NCBI GenBank assembly: GCA_017651315.1
Contig: JAGCDE010000014.1
Location: 1-64,000 of the forward strand
Reading direction: 5' to 3'
DNA length: 64,000 bases
Source: Bacteroidaceae bacterium
GTDB lineage: Bacteria; Bacteroidota; Bacteroidia; Bacteroidales; Bacteroidaceae
A program made the translations under genes and the position numbers. Under the pieces are notes generated by a model. It did no database searches, was not told the origin of the DNA, and was given only the letters and a program-made list of their open reading frames with translations. Below are positions 42,553 through 51,951 of this stretch, piece after piece; positions within the stretch are counted from its first letter, which is position 1; every line of letters begins with the position of its first letter.

Positions 42553-44039
42553 AACGTCTCTCTACCCTGCTCCTGTCTCTTGCCTCAATACTGATATGCA
42601 GCGCCGCAGCCCCCAAACGTGAGTTCCGCGGAGCGTGGATACAGGCAGTGAACCATCAGTTTGAAGGCATTCCCGCCGCAGAACTCAAGGCCGAGCTCTC
42701 ACGCCAGCTCGATTCACTGGCATCATGCGGAATAAACGCCATACTGTTCCAGGTACGTGTGGAGGCCGATGCCCTGTACAAATCCGACCTGGAACCCTGG
42801 AGCGCATTTCTGACAGGAGCACAGGGGAAGGCTCCTGATGAGAACTGGGACCCATTGGAGTTCATGATCAAAGAGTGTCACAACCGCTGCATGGAACTTC
42901 ATGCATGGATAAACCCGTTCCGGGCCAAGACCGCCCCGACAAAGGAATTTGCATACAACCATCAGATGAGACAGCATCCGGAACGAATAATAAGGTACGG
43001 AGAGCTTGCTCTTTTCGATCCTGCCCTCAAGGAGAACCGGGACTGGATATGCCAAGTTGCCGCAGATATCATAAGGCGTTATGACATTGACGGTTTTCAT
43101 ATCGACGACTATTTCTATCCATACCCTGACGGCAATCTCAAATTCAATGACGACGCATCCTTCAGGCAGGACCCGCGGGGATTCACCAACAGGGATGACT
43201 GGCGGCGTGACAATGTGAACCTGTTCATAGAACAGCTGTACCACACCGTAAAGGACATCAAGCCATGGGTCAAGTTCGGAATATCGCCATTCGGCATATA
43301 CAGGAACAAATCGGCCGCCTATCCCGAAGGCAGCGAGTCCTCCGGTTTCGAGAACTGGAGCGGGCTGTATGCCGACGTACTGCTTTGGATTGAGAAGGGT
43401 TGGATGGACTACTGCATCCCACAGGTCTATTGGAACACAGGCAATAAGGCGGCTGACTACTCCATACTTACCCAATGGTGGTCCGACCACGCAGGAGGAT
43501 GCCTGATGTACATTGGCCAGGATGTGGAACGTACCGTGCAAGGCAAAGACCCGAACCACCCCGAAAGCCATCAGCTGCGTCACAAACTGAATCTTCAGCG
43601 TATCCTGCACGGCCTTCAGGGCAACTGCTTCTGGCCGGCCAAGTCACTGGTCGATAACCCTAAGGACTACAGGACCATACTGAAGGCTGAATACTACAGC
43701 ACCCCAGCCCTTCAACCCCTGAGCGACAATATGCCTAAGAACATTCCCAGTAAGGTGCGCAAGCTCATGCCGGTTGAGACCAAGGACGGTCCGGTCCTTT
43801 TCTGGACCGCCCCAAAGGCCCGAAAAGAGATGGACCGTGCCGTTCAGTATGTGGTGTACCGTTTCAAACGAGGCGAGACAATCAACATTGACAATCCGCA
43901 GCACATTGTGGCAGTAACCCGCCACACATTTCTGAACCTTCCATACCGCGACGGAGTGAACCAATATACCTATGTAGTCACCGCCCTGAACCGAATCCAG
44001 CGCGAATCCGTTCCCGTCAAGTGCAAGGTGAACCTGTGA
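42549..44039 (+). CDS. GHL10/DUF187-type exported glycosyl hydrolase-like protein
   Basis: The 496-aa protein has a signal peptide (to about residue 20, ICSAAA). A TIM-barrel domain follows, starting KREFRGAWIQAVNH, with INAILFQVRVEADALY, LHAWINPFRA, YDIDGFHIDDYFYPYP and WKFGISPFG-like strands. This is the glycosyl hydrolase-like 10 family (PF02638). A C-terminal fibronectin-like segment (about 400-496) ends the protein. Some members cleave peptidoglycan or glycans; the substrate here is unknown. The stop lies 3 bp from the hsdR stop, so the genes are tightly convergent. Confidence 0.87.
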   Translation: MKRLSTLLLSLASILICSAAAPKREFRGAWIQAVNHQFEGIPAAELKAELSRQLDSLASCGINAILFQVRVEADALYKSDLEPWSAFLTGAQGKAPDENWDPLEFMIKECHNRCMELHAWINPFRAKTAPTKEFAYNHQMRQHPERIIRYGELALFDPALKENRDWICQVAADIIRRYDIDGFHIDDYFYPYPDGNLKFNDDASFRQDPRGFTNRDDWRRDNVNLFIEQLYHTVKDIKPWVKFGISPFGIYRNKSAAYPEGSESSGFENWSGLYADVLLWIEKGWMDYCIPQVYWNTGNKAADYSILTQWWSDHAGGCLMYIGQDVERTVQGKDPNHPESHQLRHKLNLQRILHGLQGNCFWPAKSLVDNPKDYRTILKAEYYSTPALQPLSDNMPKNIPSKVRKLMPVETKDGPVLFWTAPKARKEMDRAVQYVVYRFKRGETINIDNPQHIVAVTRHTFLNLPYRDGVNQYTYVVTALNRIQRESVPVKCKVNL

Positions 44040-44042
44040 TTG

Positions 44043-47000
44043 TCATTGATTGTTTATAATCTCCTCTGCAATCTTCTCCGCCTGTTTCAGTACGGTTTCT
44101 GTTGCTAACTGTTGCATATCAGGTGGGTATCCGTAACGGCGAAGCAAACGTTTGACTGCCACTTTCATCTTGACGCGTACATTTTCCTTAATAGTCCAGT
44201 CTATTGTAGAGTTTTTGCGGATGGTTTCTGTCAGGACCACGGCAAGTTCACGCAGTTTGTCCTTGCCCATAAGTTCCCTTGCACTCTCGTTGTCAGCAAC
44301 GGCCGAATAGAATGCATATTCAAAGGTGGTAAGCCCCATTTTTGATGCATCCTCATCCTTTTCTACAATAGTCTTGCTGAGTTTAATCAGTTCGTCTATT
44401 ACCTCGGTGGCAGTTATTATCTTGTTGTGATAGCGTGTAATTGTACCATCCAACATCTCCATTAGTGTGCGGCCTTCAACCACATTGAACTTGGCTCTTG
44501 CCTTGATTTCACCCTCTAACAGTTTTTTTAGGACCTCAAGTGCAATGTTCTTATGCTCCATCCCTTTGAGTTCCAGCAGAAACTCCTCGGATAGAACGGA
44601 AATATCAGGTTTCTTTATTCCGGCGGCATCAAACAGGTCAATCACTTTATCTGATACAAGTGCTTTGTCAATAACCTGACGAATGGTGGTCTCAACGTCT
44701 TCATCAGTCTTTCCCGTACCGGTTTGATCGAATTTGCAGAGACGGGCCTTAACAGCCTGGAAGAATGCAACTTCATCCTTAACATCCATAGCCTCATCCA
44801 GAGGAATGGCTAAAGCAAAGGCTTTACCCAAAGCTGTCACCTCATTAACATAACGTTTCTTGCCGTCCTCCAGACCAAGGATAAAGTCCTCGGCTTTAAG
44901 TATGCATGATAGCTTTCCTGCAGTGTCTGTTGTAAAATACTGCTTGTAGTCAAAACCGTAAAACATCTGTTCTACAACCTCAAGCTTCTCCTGCATAAGA
45001 GCTACCGCCTGTGACTGTTGTTGTGTGGGATCTCCCTTGCCTCCTGAATCGGAGTAGAAAGACAGAGCTTTCTTCAAGTCCGATGCAATACCCAGATAAT
45101 CTACCACCAGACCACCGGGCTTGTCTTTATAAACCCTGTTTACACGGGCTATGGCCTGCATCAGGTTATGCCCCTGCATGGGCTTGTCTATGTAAAGAGT
45201 ATGCAGGCAGGGTACATCAAATCCTGTGAGCCACATATCGCGTACAATCACCATCTTGAGTTCATCATCAGGGTCTTTCATGCGCTCGGCCAGTGCTCTG
45301 CGTTGCTCTTTTGTGGTATGGAGCCGGGCAATGTTTGCGCCGTCTGAGGCTGATGATGTCATTACCACCTTGATTGCGCCTTTATCCAGATTATCGGAGT
45401 GCCATTCGGGGCGTAGCCTGATTATCTCATCATAAAGCTCTGCTGCTATACGGCGGCTCATAGCCACAACCATGGCTTTACCTTCAAACACCTTCTGTCG
45501 TTCCTCAAAGTGAGTTACAATATCCTTGGCAATGTTCCTTATTCGGTTAGGACTACCTATGAGTGCTTCCAGTTGCGTCCATTTGACTTTGGCTTTCTGT
45601 ACATCATTCATATCCTCTGTTTCAAGTTCCTTGTCAAGGTCCTGAACCAGCTGGCGGCCTTCATCACTAAGCTCCACCTTGGCCAGACGGCTTTCATAGA
45701 ATATGCGTACAGTAGCGCCATCCTCTACAGCCTGAGCTATGTCATATACATCAATGTAGTTACCAAAAACTGCAGGCGTATTTATATCGGTTGATTCTAT
45801 AGGTGTACCTGTAAAGCCAAGATATGTGGCGTTAGGCAGGGCGTCACGTAGATATTTGGCAAATCCGTATTTGATTTCTGAGCCAATAACTTCATCAGCT
45901 TCATTACGAATATCTACGGTCTTTGCCTTAAATCCGTATTGAGTGCGGTGGGCCTCATCGGCAATCACAATTACGTTGCTCCTGTCTGTTAACCGGTCAT
46001 ACACATTGCCGTTCTCAGGCTGGAATTTCTGTATAGTAGTAAATATTACTCCACCAGACTGTACTTTAAGCAAGCTCTTAAGATGCTCACGGTCCTGTGC
46101 CTGAACGGGAGTCTGGCGCAGCAATTGTCTGGCACCTGTAAATGTGTCAAAGAGCTGATCGTCAAGGTCATTACGGTCTGTTATTACAACTATGGTAGGA
46201 TTATTCAGGCATTGTACAATCTTGCCGGTATAGAAAACCATAGTAAGTGACTTGCCACTGCCTTGTGTGTGCCATACCACACCTGCGCGATGGTCACCAG
46301 GCTGCTGCTCCTGAACTGTCTTGAAACCGTAATTGGCTGGAGATTCAGCTATGCCTTTATTCATTCCCGATGCCCTCAATGTTGAATCAACTGCCTTGTT
46401 GACGGCATAGTATTGGTGATAAGCGGCTATCTTTTTTACAGTCTTGACTGTAGTCAGACCTGTCTTGAAGTCTTCTTGTTTCTGTTTCTCAAATACGGAG
46501 AACGAGCGTATCAGGTCAGGCAGTGTATCTTTGCCCAACATGCCATTTACAAGAACTTCCAGTTCACTTACCAGATGTGATGCTATGTTCTCTCCATCAG
46601 AACTTTTCCATGCTGTATAGCGGCTGAATCCAGCTGACAGTGAGCCGGCGCGTGCCTCCAACCCATCAGATATAACAATAAGTGCATTATAAGTGAATAA
46701 TGATGGAATCTGTTGTTTGTAAGTCTCAATTTGACGATAGGCACTTTGAAGTGTCGCGTTCTCATCGGCAGCATTCTTCAACTCAAATATTACCAGAGGC
46801 AGACCATTTACAAACAGAATAACATCGGGGCGGCGGTTGTGACCGTTCTCTATTATAGTGAATTGGTTGACAACAGTGAACTCGTTATTCCAGGGGTTAT
46901 TAAAGTCCACAAGCCATACTCTTTCGCCTCGTTCCATGCCGTTCTTGGTTATTGTAACCGGAATGCCTTCGGTTAACATGCGGTGGAATGTCTCGTTGTT

Positions 47001-47252
47001 TACAAGCATATCGGTTGATTCCAGACGCATGACAATCTTCGCGGCCTCATCCTGCACCAGCCAAGGCAATGACGGGTTAAGGCGCTTCACAGCGCTTTCC
47101 AGCTTGTCCCGCAACACCACCTCATCAAATCTGGAACGCATAGGATACTCTCCGTCTGGTGCAATGTCCGGGCCATAGAGATAGTCATATTTCTTGGCCT
47201 TCAACAGGTCAATCAACATCTGCTCTATGTCTGATTCGTGGAGTTTTGTCAT
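44043..47252 (-). CDS. hsdR: Type I restriction endonuclease subunit R
   Basis: The 1069-aa protein has the N-terminal PD-(D/E)xK nuclease pattern (RPDVILFVNG...VIFELK, Asp143, Glu157, Lys159). The superfamily 2 motor follows, with Walker A TQGSGKSLT (331-335 core), DEAH box (432-435) and helicase motifs such as TGTPIE and ARVNRVYK. A C-terminal helical domain contacts the methylase. It cleaves foreign unmethylated DNA after translocation. It is the last gene of the hsd series, 33 bp after an unknown membrane protein. The nuclease and motor residues all look intact. Confidence 0.95.
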   Translation of the reverse strand: MTKLHESDIEQMLIDLLKAKKYDYLYGPDIAPDGEYPMRSRFDEVVLRDKLESAVKRLNPSLPWLVQDEAAKIVMRLESTDMLVNNETFHRMLTEGIPVTITKNGMERGERVWLVDFNNPWNNEFTVVNQFTIIENGHNRRPDVILFVNGLPLVIFELKNAADENATLQSAYRQIETYKQQIPSLFTYNALIVISDGLEARAGSLSAGFSRYTAWKSSDGENIASHLVSELEVLVNGMLGKDTLPDLIRSFSVFEKQKQEDFKTGLTTVKTVKKIAAYHQYYAVNKAVDSTLRASGMNKGIAESPANYGFKTVQEQQPGDHRAGVVWHTQGSGKSLTMVFYTGKIVQCLNNPTIVVITDRNDLDDQLFDTFTGARQLLRQTPVQAQDREHLKSLLKVQSGGVIFTTIQKFQPENGNVYDRLTDRSNVIVIADEAHRTQYGFKAKTVDIRNEADEVIGSEIKYGFAKYLRDALPNATYLGFTGTPIESTDINTPAVFGNYIDVYDIAQAVEDGATVRIFYESRLAKVELSDEGRQLVQDLDKELETEDMNDVQKAKVKWTQLEALIGSPNRIRNIAKDIVTHFEERQKVFEGKAMVVAMSRRIAAELYDEIIRLRPEWHSDNLDKGAIKVVMTSSASDGANIARLHTTKEQRRALAERMKDPDDELKMVIVRDMWLTGFDVPCLHTLYIDKPMQGHNLMQAIARVNRVYKDKPGGLVVDYLGIASDLKKALSFYSDSGGKGDPTQQQSQAVALMQEKLEVVEQMFYGFDYKQYFTTDTAGKLSCILKAEDFILGLEDGKKRYVNEVTALGKAFALAIPLDEAMDVKDEVAFFQAVKARLCKFDQTGTGKTDEDVETTIRQVIDKALVSDKVIDLFDAAGIKKPDISVLSEEFLLELKGMEHKNIALEVLKKLLEGEIKARAKFNVVEGRTLMEMLDGTITRYHNKIITATEVIDELIKLSKTIVEKDEDASKMGLTTFEYAFYSAVADNESARELMGKDKLRELAVVLTETIRKNSTIDWTIKENVRVKMKVAVKRLLRRYGYPPDMQQLATETVLKQAEKIAEEIINNQ

Positions 47253-47285
47253 TTTTTCTTATTTGAAATATGTAAAGATACATAT

Positions 47286-48098
47286 TCATAATGAACATTT
47301 ATTTTTTACATACTCAAGAACATTATCTTGAATGAAAATTCTATTTCTAATAGACACTATTGTTTTACAATCATTCTCTATGTTTATGTTATCGGTAATC
47401 TTACATAATTGTTCGTTTAAATACTTTATGATATCTTCATCTGTCTTATTAGAATAATCAGAAATATCCCATGTGGAGTTATTTAATAACTCGCTCATTT
47501 TTTTTAATATTCCTCTGTATTCTTCATTAGTGATAGTCTTAATATCGGTATTTTCTTTTAAATAATAATTGGAATTTTCTTTGTTTATAGTTTCTAACAT
47601 TCTTTTTATCGCATTTCTCTTTTCGTAATCATCTTTAATGTATGACGGCATTTGAATACTTTGAATTACAGAATAAGCCCAATCCATACTTAATAACAAA
47701 TTGTCAATGCGATAAGTCAACATAGAATAATTTGAAAGTTGTAGTTCAAAGTCAATACTGTGGTTTTCAAATTCTTTTCTTACTCTTTTGAAATCATCTA
47801 TTCGACTTTGATAATAGTTTCTTTCTTTATCATCAACAATAGCGATGATACCTATGCTTAAGTCATAATAAAACAAATTGCATATTCTATATATGTCTTT
47901 TGTGCATACGTATAAATCACGATAAATTTGATTTAGCGCTATTTTGTTTTGTCTTTCCTGTAGATCATTTTGTCTGTCACCAATCTTCTTGGTAGTTCTC
48001 CATATTAAGAATGAGAACAATCCGGTTAAGAGTACTCCAATAAGTGCAATACAATCACTTATATCAATTTTAGATATAAAACAGCATAATGTCAGCAT
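47286..48098 (-). CDS. Unknown protein with one N-terminal membrane helix, inside the hsd series
   Basis: The 270-aa protein has a membrane helix at about residues 14-33 (CIALIGVLLTGLFSFLIWRTT). A Gln/Asn-rich coiled region follows (RQNDLQERQNKIALNQIYRDLYV), then an all-helical, charged remainder. I recognise no catalytic motif. Codons are much richer in A/T than those of hsdR or hsdM, which suggests separate acquisition. It lies between the Abi_C gene (27 bp) and hsdR (33 bp) on the same strand. A one-helix anchor plus a helical cytoplasmic part resembles membrane effectors of abortive-infection systems, but that is inference from context. Confidence 0.6.
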   Translation of the reverse strand: MLTLCCFISKIDISDCIALIGVLLTGLFSFLIWRTTKKIGDRQNDLQERQNKIALNQIYRDLYVCTKDIYRICNLFYYDLSIGIIAIVDDKERNYYQSRIDDFKRVRKEFENHSIDFELQLSNYSMLTYRIDNLLLSMDWAYSVIQSIQMPSYIKDDYEKRNAIKRMLETINKENSNYYLKENTDIKTITNEEYRGILKKMSELLNNSTWDISDYSNKTDEDIIKYLNEQLCKITDNINIENDCKTIVSIRNRIFIQDNVLEYVKNKCSL

Positions 48099-48125
48099 AG
48101 TCCCTTTTTCGATATGGTTGTTAAT

Positions 48126-48896
48126 TTAGAAAGGTAAATCTATTATTTCTTCTTGGCTGATGATCTCTATAGGAGGATACTTCAACTTATAGAATGAGTT
48201 CAAAAACTTCCCAATTGTACATATGGCATTTATTACCATATATACATACAATTCATCTTTTACAATGTAATCGTCGCTGATATGTCCATGAAAGTTCGTT
48301 TTATCGCTTCTTAGATTCTCAATGGCTTGACATGATTTTAATAACCCAGATCCTATCGCTTTTATTTCATCGGGCATATCGGAATCAGGGAACATTTTAA
48401 AGATTTTGAGCAGGTCCGTTGCTAGTTTGTAAAGTGTATCGCCTTTCTTGTTTTCAATATGGATCCGTTCATCTTTCAGTATTTCTTTAATAATACTTTC
48501 AAAGGCAGAATTGGCCAATCCGATAGCTGTGTCTGGCTCACTATCAATCTTTTTATAAGCTTGTTCAAACATTGCACTAGCCGACGGATATTCAGCCTTT
48601 ATTTCGTTTCGAAATATCGGAATTGATGGTATGAAATCCGGAGTTTCAATACCCATGTCAATGGCAATCTTAATTAATGTTTCACCATCCAATTCATTCA
48701 ATGTTCTTCGTAAATCTATAGTTGTAGAGTTTTCCCCTTTATGAAAAATGAAAAAGTTCTTTCTGAATGCATCTATGTCATACTGCCATTTTTGCATATA
48801 GAATTCAACGTTTTCATATGATCCGAATTCATTAAAAATAGCATCATTGACTTGTTTTATTAAGTTTATATGATAGCGCGGGGACATTATCTCCAT
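48126..48896 (-). CDS. Abortive-infection C-terminal domain (Abi_C) protein
   Basis: In the 256-aa protein, the C-terminal 120 residues match the Abi_C domain (PF14355 type): DTAIGLANSAFESIIKEILKDE, then GDTLYKLATDLLKIF, GSGLLKSCQAIENLRSDKTNFHGH, and a closing helix YMVINAICTIGKFLNSFY. The LRSDKTNFHGH segment is the conserved Asn/His-bearing motif. The N-terminal half is not recognised. The gene follows hsdS by 3 bp. Abi_C proteins occur widely in defence islands; the activity is unknown. Confidence 0.75.
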   Translation of the reverse strand: MEIMSPRYHINLIKQVNDAIFNEFGSYENVEFYMQKWQYDIDAFRKNFFIFHKGENSTTIDLRRTLNELDGETLIKIAIDMGIETPDFIPSIPIFRNEIKAEYPSASAMFEQAYKKIDSEPDTAIGLANSAFESIIKEILKDERIHIENKKGDTLYKLATDLLKIFKMFPDSDMPDEIKAIGSGLLKSCQAIENLRSDKTNFHGHISDDYIVKDELYVYMVINAICTIGKFLNSFYKLKYPPIEIISQEEIIDLPF

Positions 48897-48899
48897 ATT

Positions 48900-50078
48900 T
48901 TATAGTTTGATTTCGTTTGACATCAATTTTGGTAACAACACATCGCGAGTTTGGTTGAGAGTCCGTATTTGTATTTCATTTGTTCTGATCTTCTCAAAAT
49001 ATGGCACAACTACACTAATGAATTTTGCAACTTCTTCTTTTGAAGGTATTGTAATATCAAGAGACTTGAATGCTGATTTGCTTATCTCCATAAATGTTGA
49101 TCCATTGGAATAACTATGAATCAAATCCATGTTTGCCTTAAGCCATAAATAGATAAATTCTTTTGGGTAACCTTTATTATCAAGTATAGCAATGTAGCCT
49201 TGGTTTATCGCCAATGGAATTTCGGCAAAAGCCAATACTCCAACTGGGGCGCGTGATGACATTAATAATGTTCCTGCTGGCAACACCCCGGAACTTATCT
49301 GTAGAAGTCCTTTTTGTGTAATTTTCTTTTCCGTTTCAAATAGATACAGTCCGTTCAAATTTGTGACATCTCTCGGAGACGACCATGCAATATTGCCATT
49401 CCAGAAACAAGATTCTTTTGTGCTTGGAGTTGTGCCTCCTTTTACTGTAAGTATCTCTTCCAACTTTGCCTCAACCCATTCTTCTTTTGCATTTTCCACA
49501 AACCAATTCCTGAACAGAGTCTCGGCCATTTGCTCTAAGGTGATGTTTTCGCGGCGTAAGAGGCCTATTTTATCAAATATGGATGAAAGGATGGAAGCGA
49601 TATGGTGCTGGTCAGATAATGGTGGTAAGTGAATGGTAATGTCTTTTAGTATGGCAGTGTTTATAGAAGGCATTGTAGCACCAACTGCAATTCTTCTTAT
49701 TGTTTCTTTAAAGTCTTCAAGACCAAAATAATAAGAAAGAAATTTTGCATCTACCTGTTGTGACGGTCTTACCCTTAAACAACGTCCGGAAAATAACCAG
49801 CCATCTTCTTGAGAACTTACATATGCGCGCCTATCAACGGATCCGACTCTGCTGAAAACAATATCTCCTTCTGTCAATACATACTTTTTCAATCGATCCT
49901 TATCATCGTCTCCCACTAAAGGTAGATTGTTATGAATTATTCTGTTATCGCCCAAGTGCTCAACTGTGATAATTGGTGTGCCCTCATTTTGATAGTCACT
50001 CATATGTAGTTGACTGCCAAAAGGTCCAGTCTGAACATCTGCGATTTCTCCCAACTTATATTCTTTCCACTCGCTCAT
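48900..50078 (-). CDS. hsdS: Type I restriction-modification specificity subunit S
   Basis: The 392-aa protein has two target-recognition domains, each followed by a conserved helix. TRD1 spans about 1-150 (starting SEWKEYKLGEIADVQTG), then comes the LPPLSDQHHIASILSSIFDKIGLLRRE spacer. TRD2 spans about 205-350 (WVEAKLEEILTVKGGTTPS), then the RTLNQTRDVLLPKLMSNEIKL end helix. It fixes the DNA sequence recognised by the HsdM/HsdR complex. Only one copy is present, with no inverted partner, so invertible specificity switching is not seen. A 12-bp tandem repeat lies 43-109 bp upstream. Confidence 0.93.
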   Translation of the reverse strand: MSEWKEYKLGEIADVQTGPFGSQLHMSDYQNEGTPIITVEHLGDNRIIHNNLPLVGDDDKDRLKKYVLTEGDIVFSRVGSVDRRAYVSSQEDGWLFSGRCLRVRPSQQVDAKFLSYYFGLEDFKETIRRIAVGATMPSINTAILKDITIHLPPLSDQHHIASILSSIFDKIGLLRRENITLEQMAETLFRNWFVENAKEEWVEAKLEEILTVKGGTTPSTKESCFWNGNIAWSSPRDVTNLNGLYLFETEKKITQKGLLQISSGVLPAGTLLMSSRAPVGVLAFAEIPLAINQGYIAILDNKGYPKEFIYLWLKANMDLIHSYSNGSTFMEISKSAFKSLDITIPSKEEVAKFISVVVPYFEKIRTNEIQIRTLNQTRDVLLPKLMSNEIKL

Positions 50079-50120
50079 AACTCAAAGGAATATGCAAAAA
50101 GACATTTAAAACTAACATTT

Positions 50121-50187
50121 GTTTTTATAGTTGTTTTTATAGTTGTTTTTATAGTTGTTTTTATAGTTGTTTTTATAGTTGTTTTTA
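50121..50187. repeat. 12-bp tandem repeat before hsdS
   Basis: GTTTTTATAGTT is repeated five times exactly (50121-50180), then GTTTTTA begins a sixth unit. It lies in the 168-bp gap between the AlbA_2 gene and hsdS. Twelve is a multiple of three, and no real gene covers it, so a change in copy number would alter spacing, not a frame. Confidence 0.9.
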
Positions 50188-50246
50188 CTATAAAACAAAA
50201 GCAACATACTTATATTCAGCGATTTAAGTCTTGCTCTTTTCTCTTC

Positions 50247-51932
50247 TTATTCAGAAATCTCTTGTTTTCTGCCACCTTTTGAAGAAAAAGATTCATTAGG
50301 TAAGTTGTATTTCCTATACTTCCTTCCGCCAATGGGGATTATCTCTTTTTCTTTGGCCATTTTCCAGACCATCTTTTCCAATTGTGAGTAATCGACATCT
50401 GGCAGACGACTTGATATTTCAGGCAAAGTGCTATTGGGATGATATCTTAAATCTTCATGTATGAGTGCTTTTAATCTGTAAGGTTCAATAGTCTTTAATG
50501 TTGTCTCAAATTGTATTCTTGATTTTGATACAAAACTGGGGTTGATACTGTACTTAACCCCTTTTCCGCGCCCTTGCGAATCTACGATGTGGTTATTGAC
50601 AAGTGCATCGACATAAGAACGTAGCCGGCCATCTTCTGTTATCTGTAATTCACGGGATAAGTCACTTGCAGAAATAGTCTTGTTCTGTAATATGATTCCT
50701 AATGCAATATATGATTTCTGACTAAGGCGCGGATAGTTGTTCTCGATATAGTCACAGATACGCGAACTCTCCTTATTTATTATTTTCCTATAGACGGTAA
50801 CTTCTACATAGTCATCTCCTTCATAAACAATCGGTTTGGCTTTTCCTGCAGTTAACAATGTTTCATAAATCAAATCATATCCAGAACCTTCGGCTTCCAT
50901 TAAATGCAAATCATAGAAGATCTTAGCCAGGTGGATGTTGCGTTTTTCTGTTTTTTGCAGTATGTTGTTTACTGTTACACCAACAGGAAGGACTCCTGGA
51001 TTGGTAATAACCATTTTGTCTGGATATAATTTAATAAATATGTCACCTCGGGTAGTATATGGCCTGTGTACAAGGGCATTGCAAAGCAATTCACGTACTA
51101 TTTTTTCATCATAAGCTGGGATTTCCTTTCTCCACAAACCTTCTGATACTTCATATTTCTCTTTCCAATCAGGAACGGATTCAACAATTGATTTCATAAG
51201 TTCCTGAGGATTCATCCGATAGTCGTCCCATACAATCTTATCAACCTTGTTTTCTTCGGCGTCATATTTGATATATTGTACTACGGGTGAATATAGAAGT
51301 CGTGCCCTCTGTTCTGTTTTCCCAATCCAGAATATACCAAGATTGGTTAGAAATCCCTCGTCATTTATCATTTGATAATATGCCAAGACTTCTTCGGCGG
51401 TTTTTTCTTTAATAAAAGAAGAGACTCTGTCTGACTGGTTTATGTCTGATATGAATTTGTCCAGTTTAATATGATCAGCATTTTGCCAAGGTATCTTTGT
51501 TGATACTTTTGTTTCCCAGCAATAGGCTGGTTTATCTGCAATAAGCCTACTTAATTCATCGGGTCTTAGTGCTCGGCTTGAATCATGATCTCTAATCAGG
51601 AATAAGCCTTTTGTTGTACTGGCAATTGATGATTGTGAGGGATAGATATGTAGTTTTAAATATTGTCCACCATTTTGAGATGTTATAATCTCTGGAAACA
51701 GTGATACGTTAATGGTCAGTTCATTTATGCGTTTTACCACCTTCTCCGGTAATAATTCAGGTATTACTTGATTGGGAGCTGGTAGTTCGGCTCCATCCTC
51801 TATTCCAATAGCCAAGTAACCACCATGACTATTTGCGAACGCAACACAATCTTTGGCAAGTTCTCCAAAGTTTTCGGTTTTTCCTGTTATGTAACGCAAG
51901 GATTTTTTATCAAATCTTTTATTCTCTTCCAT
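50247..51932 (-). CDS. AlbA_2 (Schlafen-like) / GHKL-type ATP-binding protein with winged helix
   Basis: In the 561-aa protein, the N-terminal 120 residues carry the AlbA_2/Schlafen pattern (ENFGELAKDCVAFANSHGGYLAIGIEDG, about 20-47, and FLIRDHDSSRALRPDEL). The middle region (about 270-345) has ELLCNALVHRPYTTRGDIFIKLYPDKMVITNPG, typical of the HATPase_c_4 module in so-called RecG-like proteins. The C-terminal half has at least one winged-helix pattern (SYIALGIILQNKTISASDLSRELQITEDGRLRSY). It sits between hsdM (19-bp gap) and hsdS. Such proteins recur in defence islands and are variously linked to regulation or RNA/DNA binding. The function is not established. Confidence 0.82.
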   Translation of the reverse strand: MEENKRFDKKSLRYITGKTENFGELAKDCVAFANSHGGYLAIGIEDGAELPAPNQVIPELLPEKVVKRINELTINVSLFPEIITSQNGGQYLKLHIYPSQSSIASTTKGLFLIRDHDSSRALRPDELSRLIADKPAYCWETKVSTKIPWQNADHIKLDKFISDINQSDRVSSFIKEKTAEEVLAYYQMINDEGFLTNLGIFWIGKTEQRARLLYSPVVQYIKYDAEENKVDKIVWDDYRMNPQELMKSIVESVPDWKEKYEVSEGLWRKEIPAYDEKIVRELLCNALVHRPYTTRGDIFIKLYPDKMVITNPGVLPVGVTVNNILQKTEKRNIHLAKIFYDLHLMEAEGSGYDLIYETLLTAGKAKPIVYEGDDYVEVTVYRKIINKESSRICDYIENNYPRLSQKSYIALGIILQNKTISASDLSRELQITEDGRLRSYVDALVNNHIVDSQGRGKGVKYSINPSFVSKSRIQFETTLKTIEPYRLKALIHEDLRYHPNSTLPEISSRLPDVDYSQLEKMVWKMAKEKEIIPIGGRKYRKYNLPNESFSSKGGRKQEISE

Positions 51933-51951
51933 GATGATTTTGCTTGGCTGA

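Noticed and set aside
42723..43610. Long open frame on the minus strand opposite the GHL10 gene
   Set aside because: It is a shadow of the plus-strand hydrolase, with no recognisable motif.
48900..50078. Invertible hsdS cassette
   Set aside because: There is only one hsdS copy, and no inverted repeats or recombinase gene are nearby.
50010..50282. Small open frame with repeated Phe-Ile-Val-Val
   Set aside because: The residues come from translation of the 12-bp tandem repeat, in an intergenic region with no start context.
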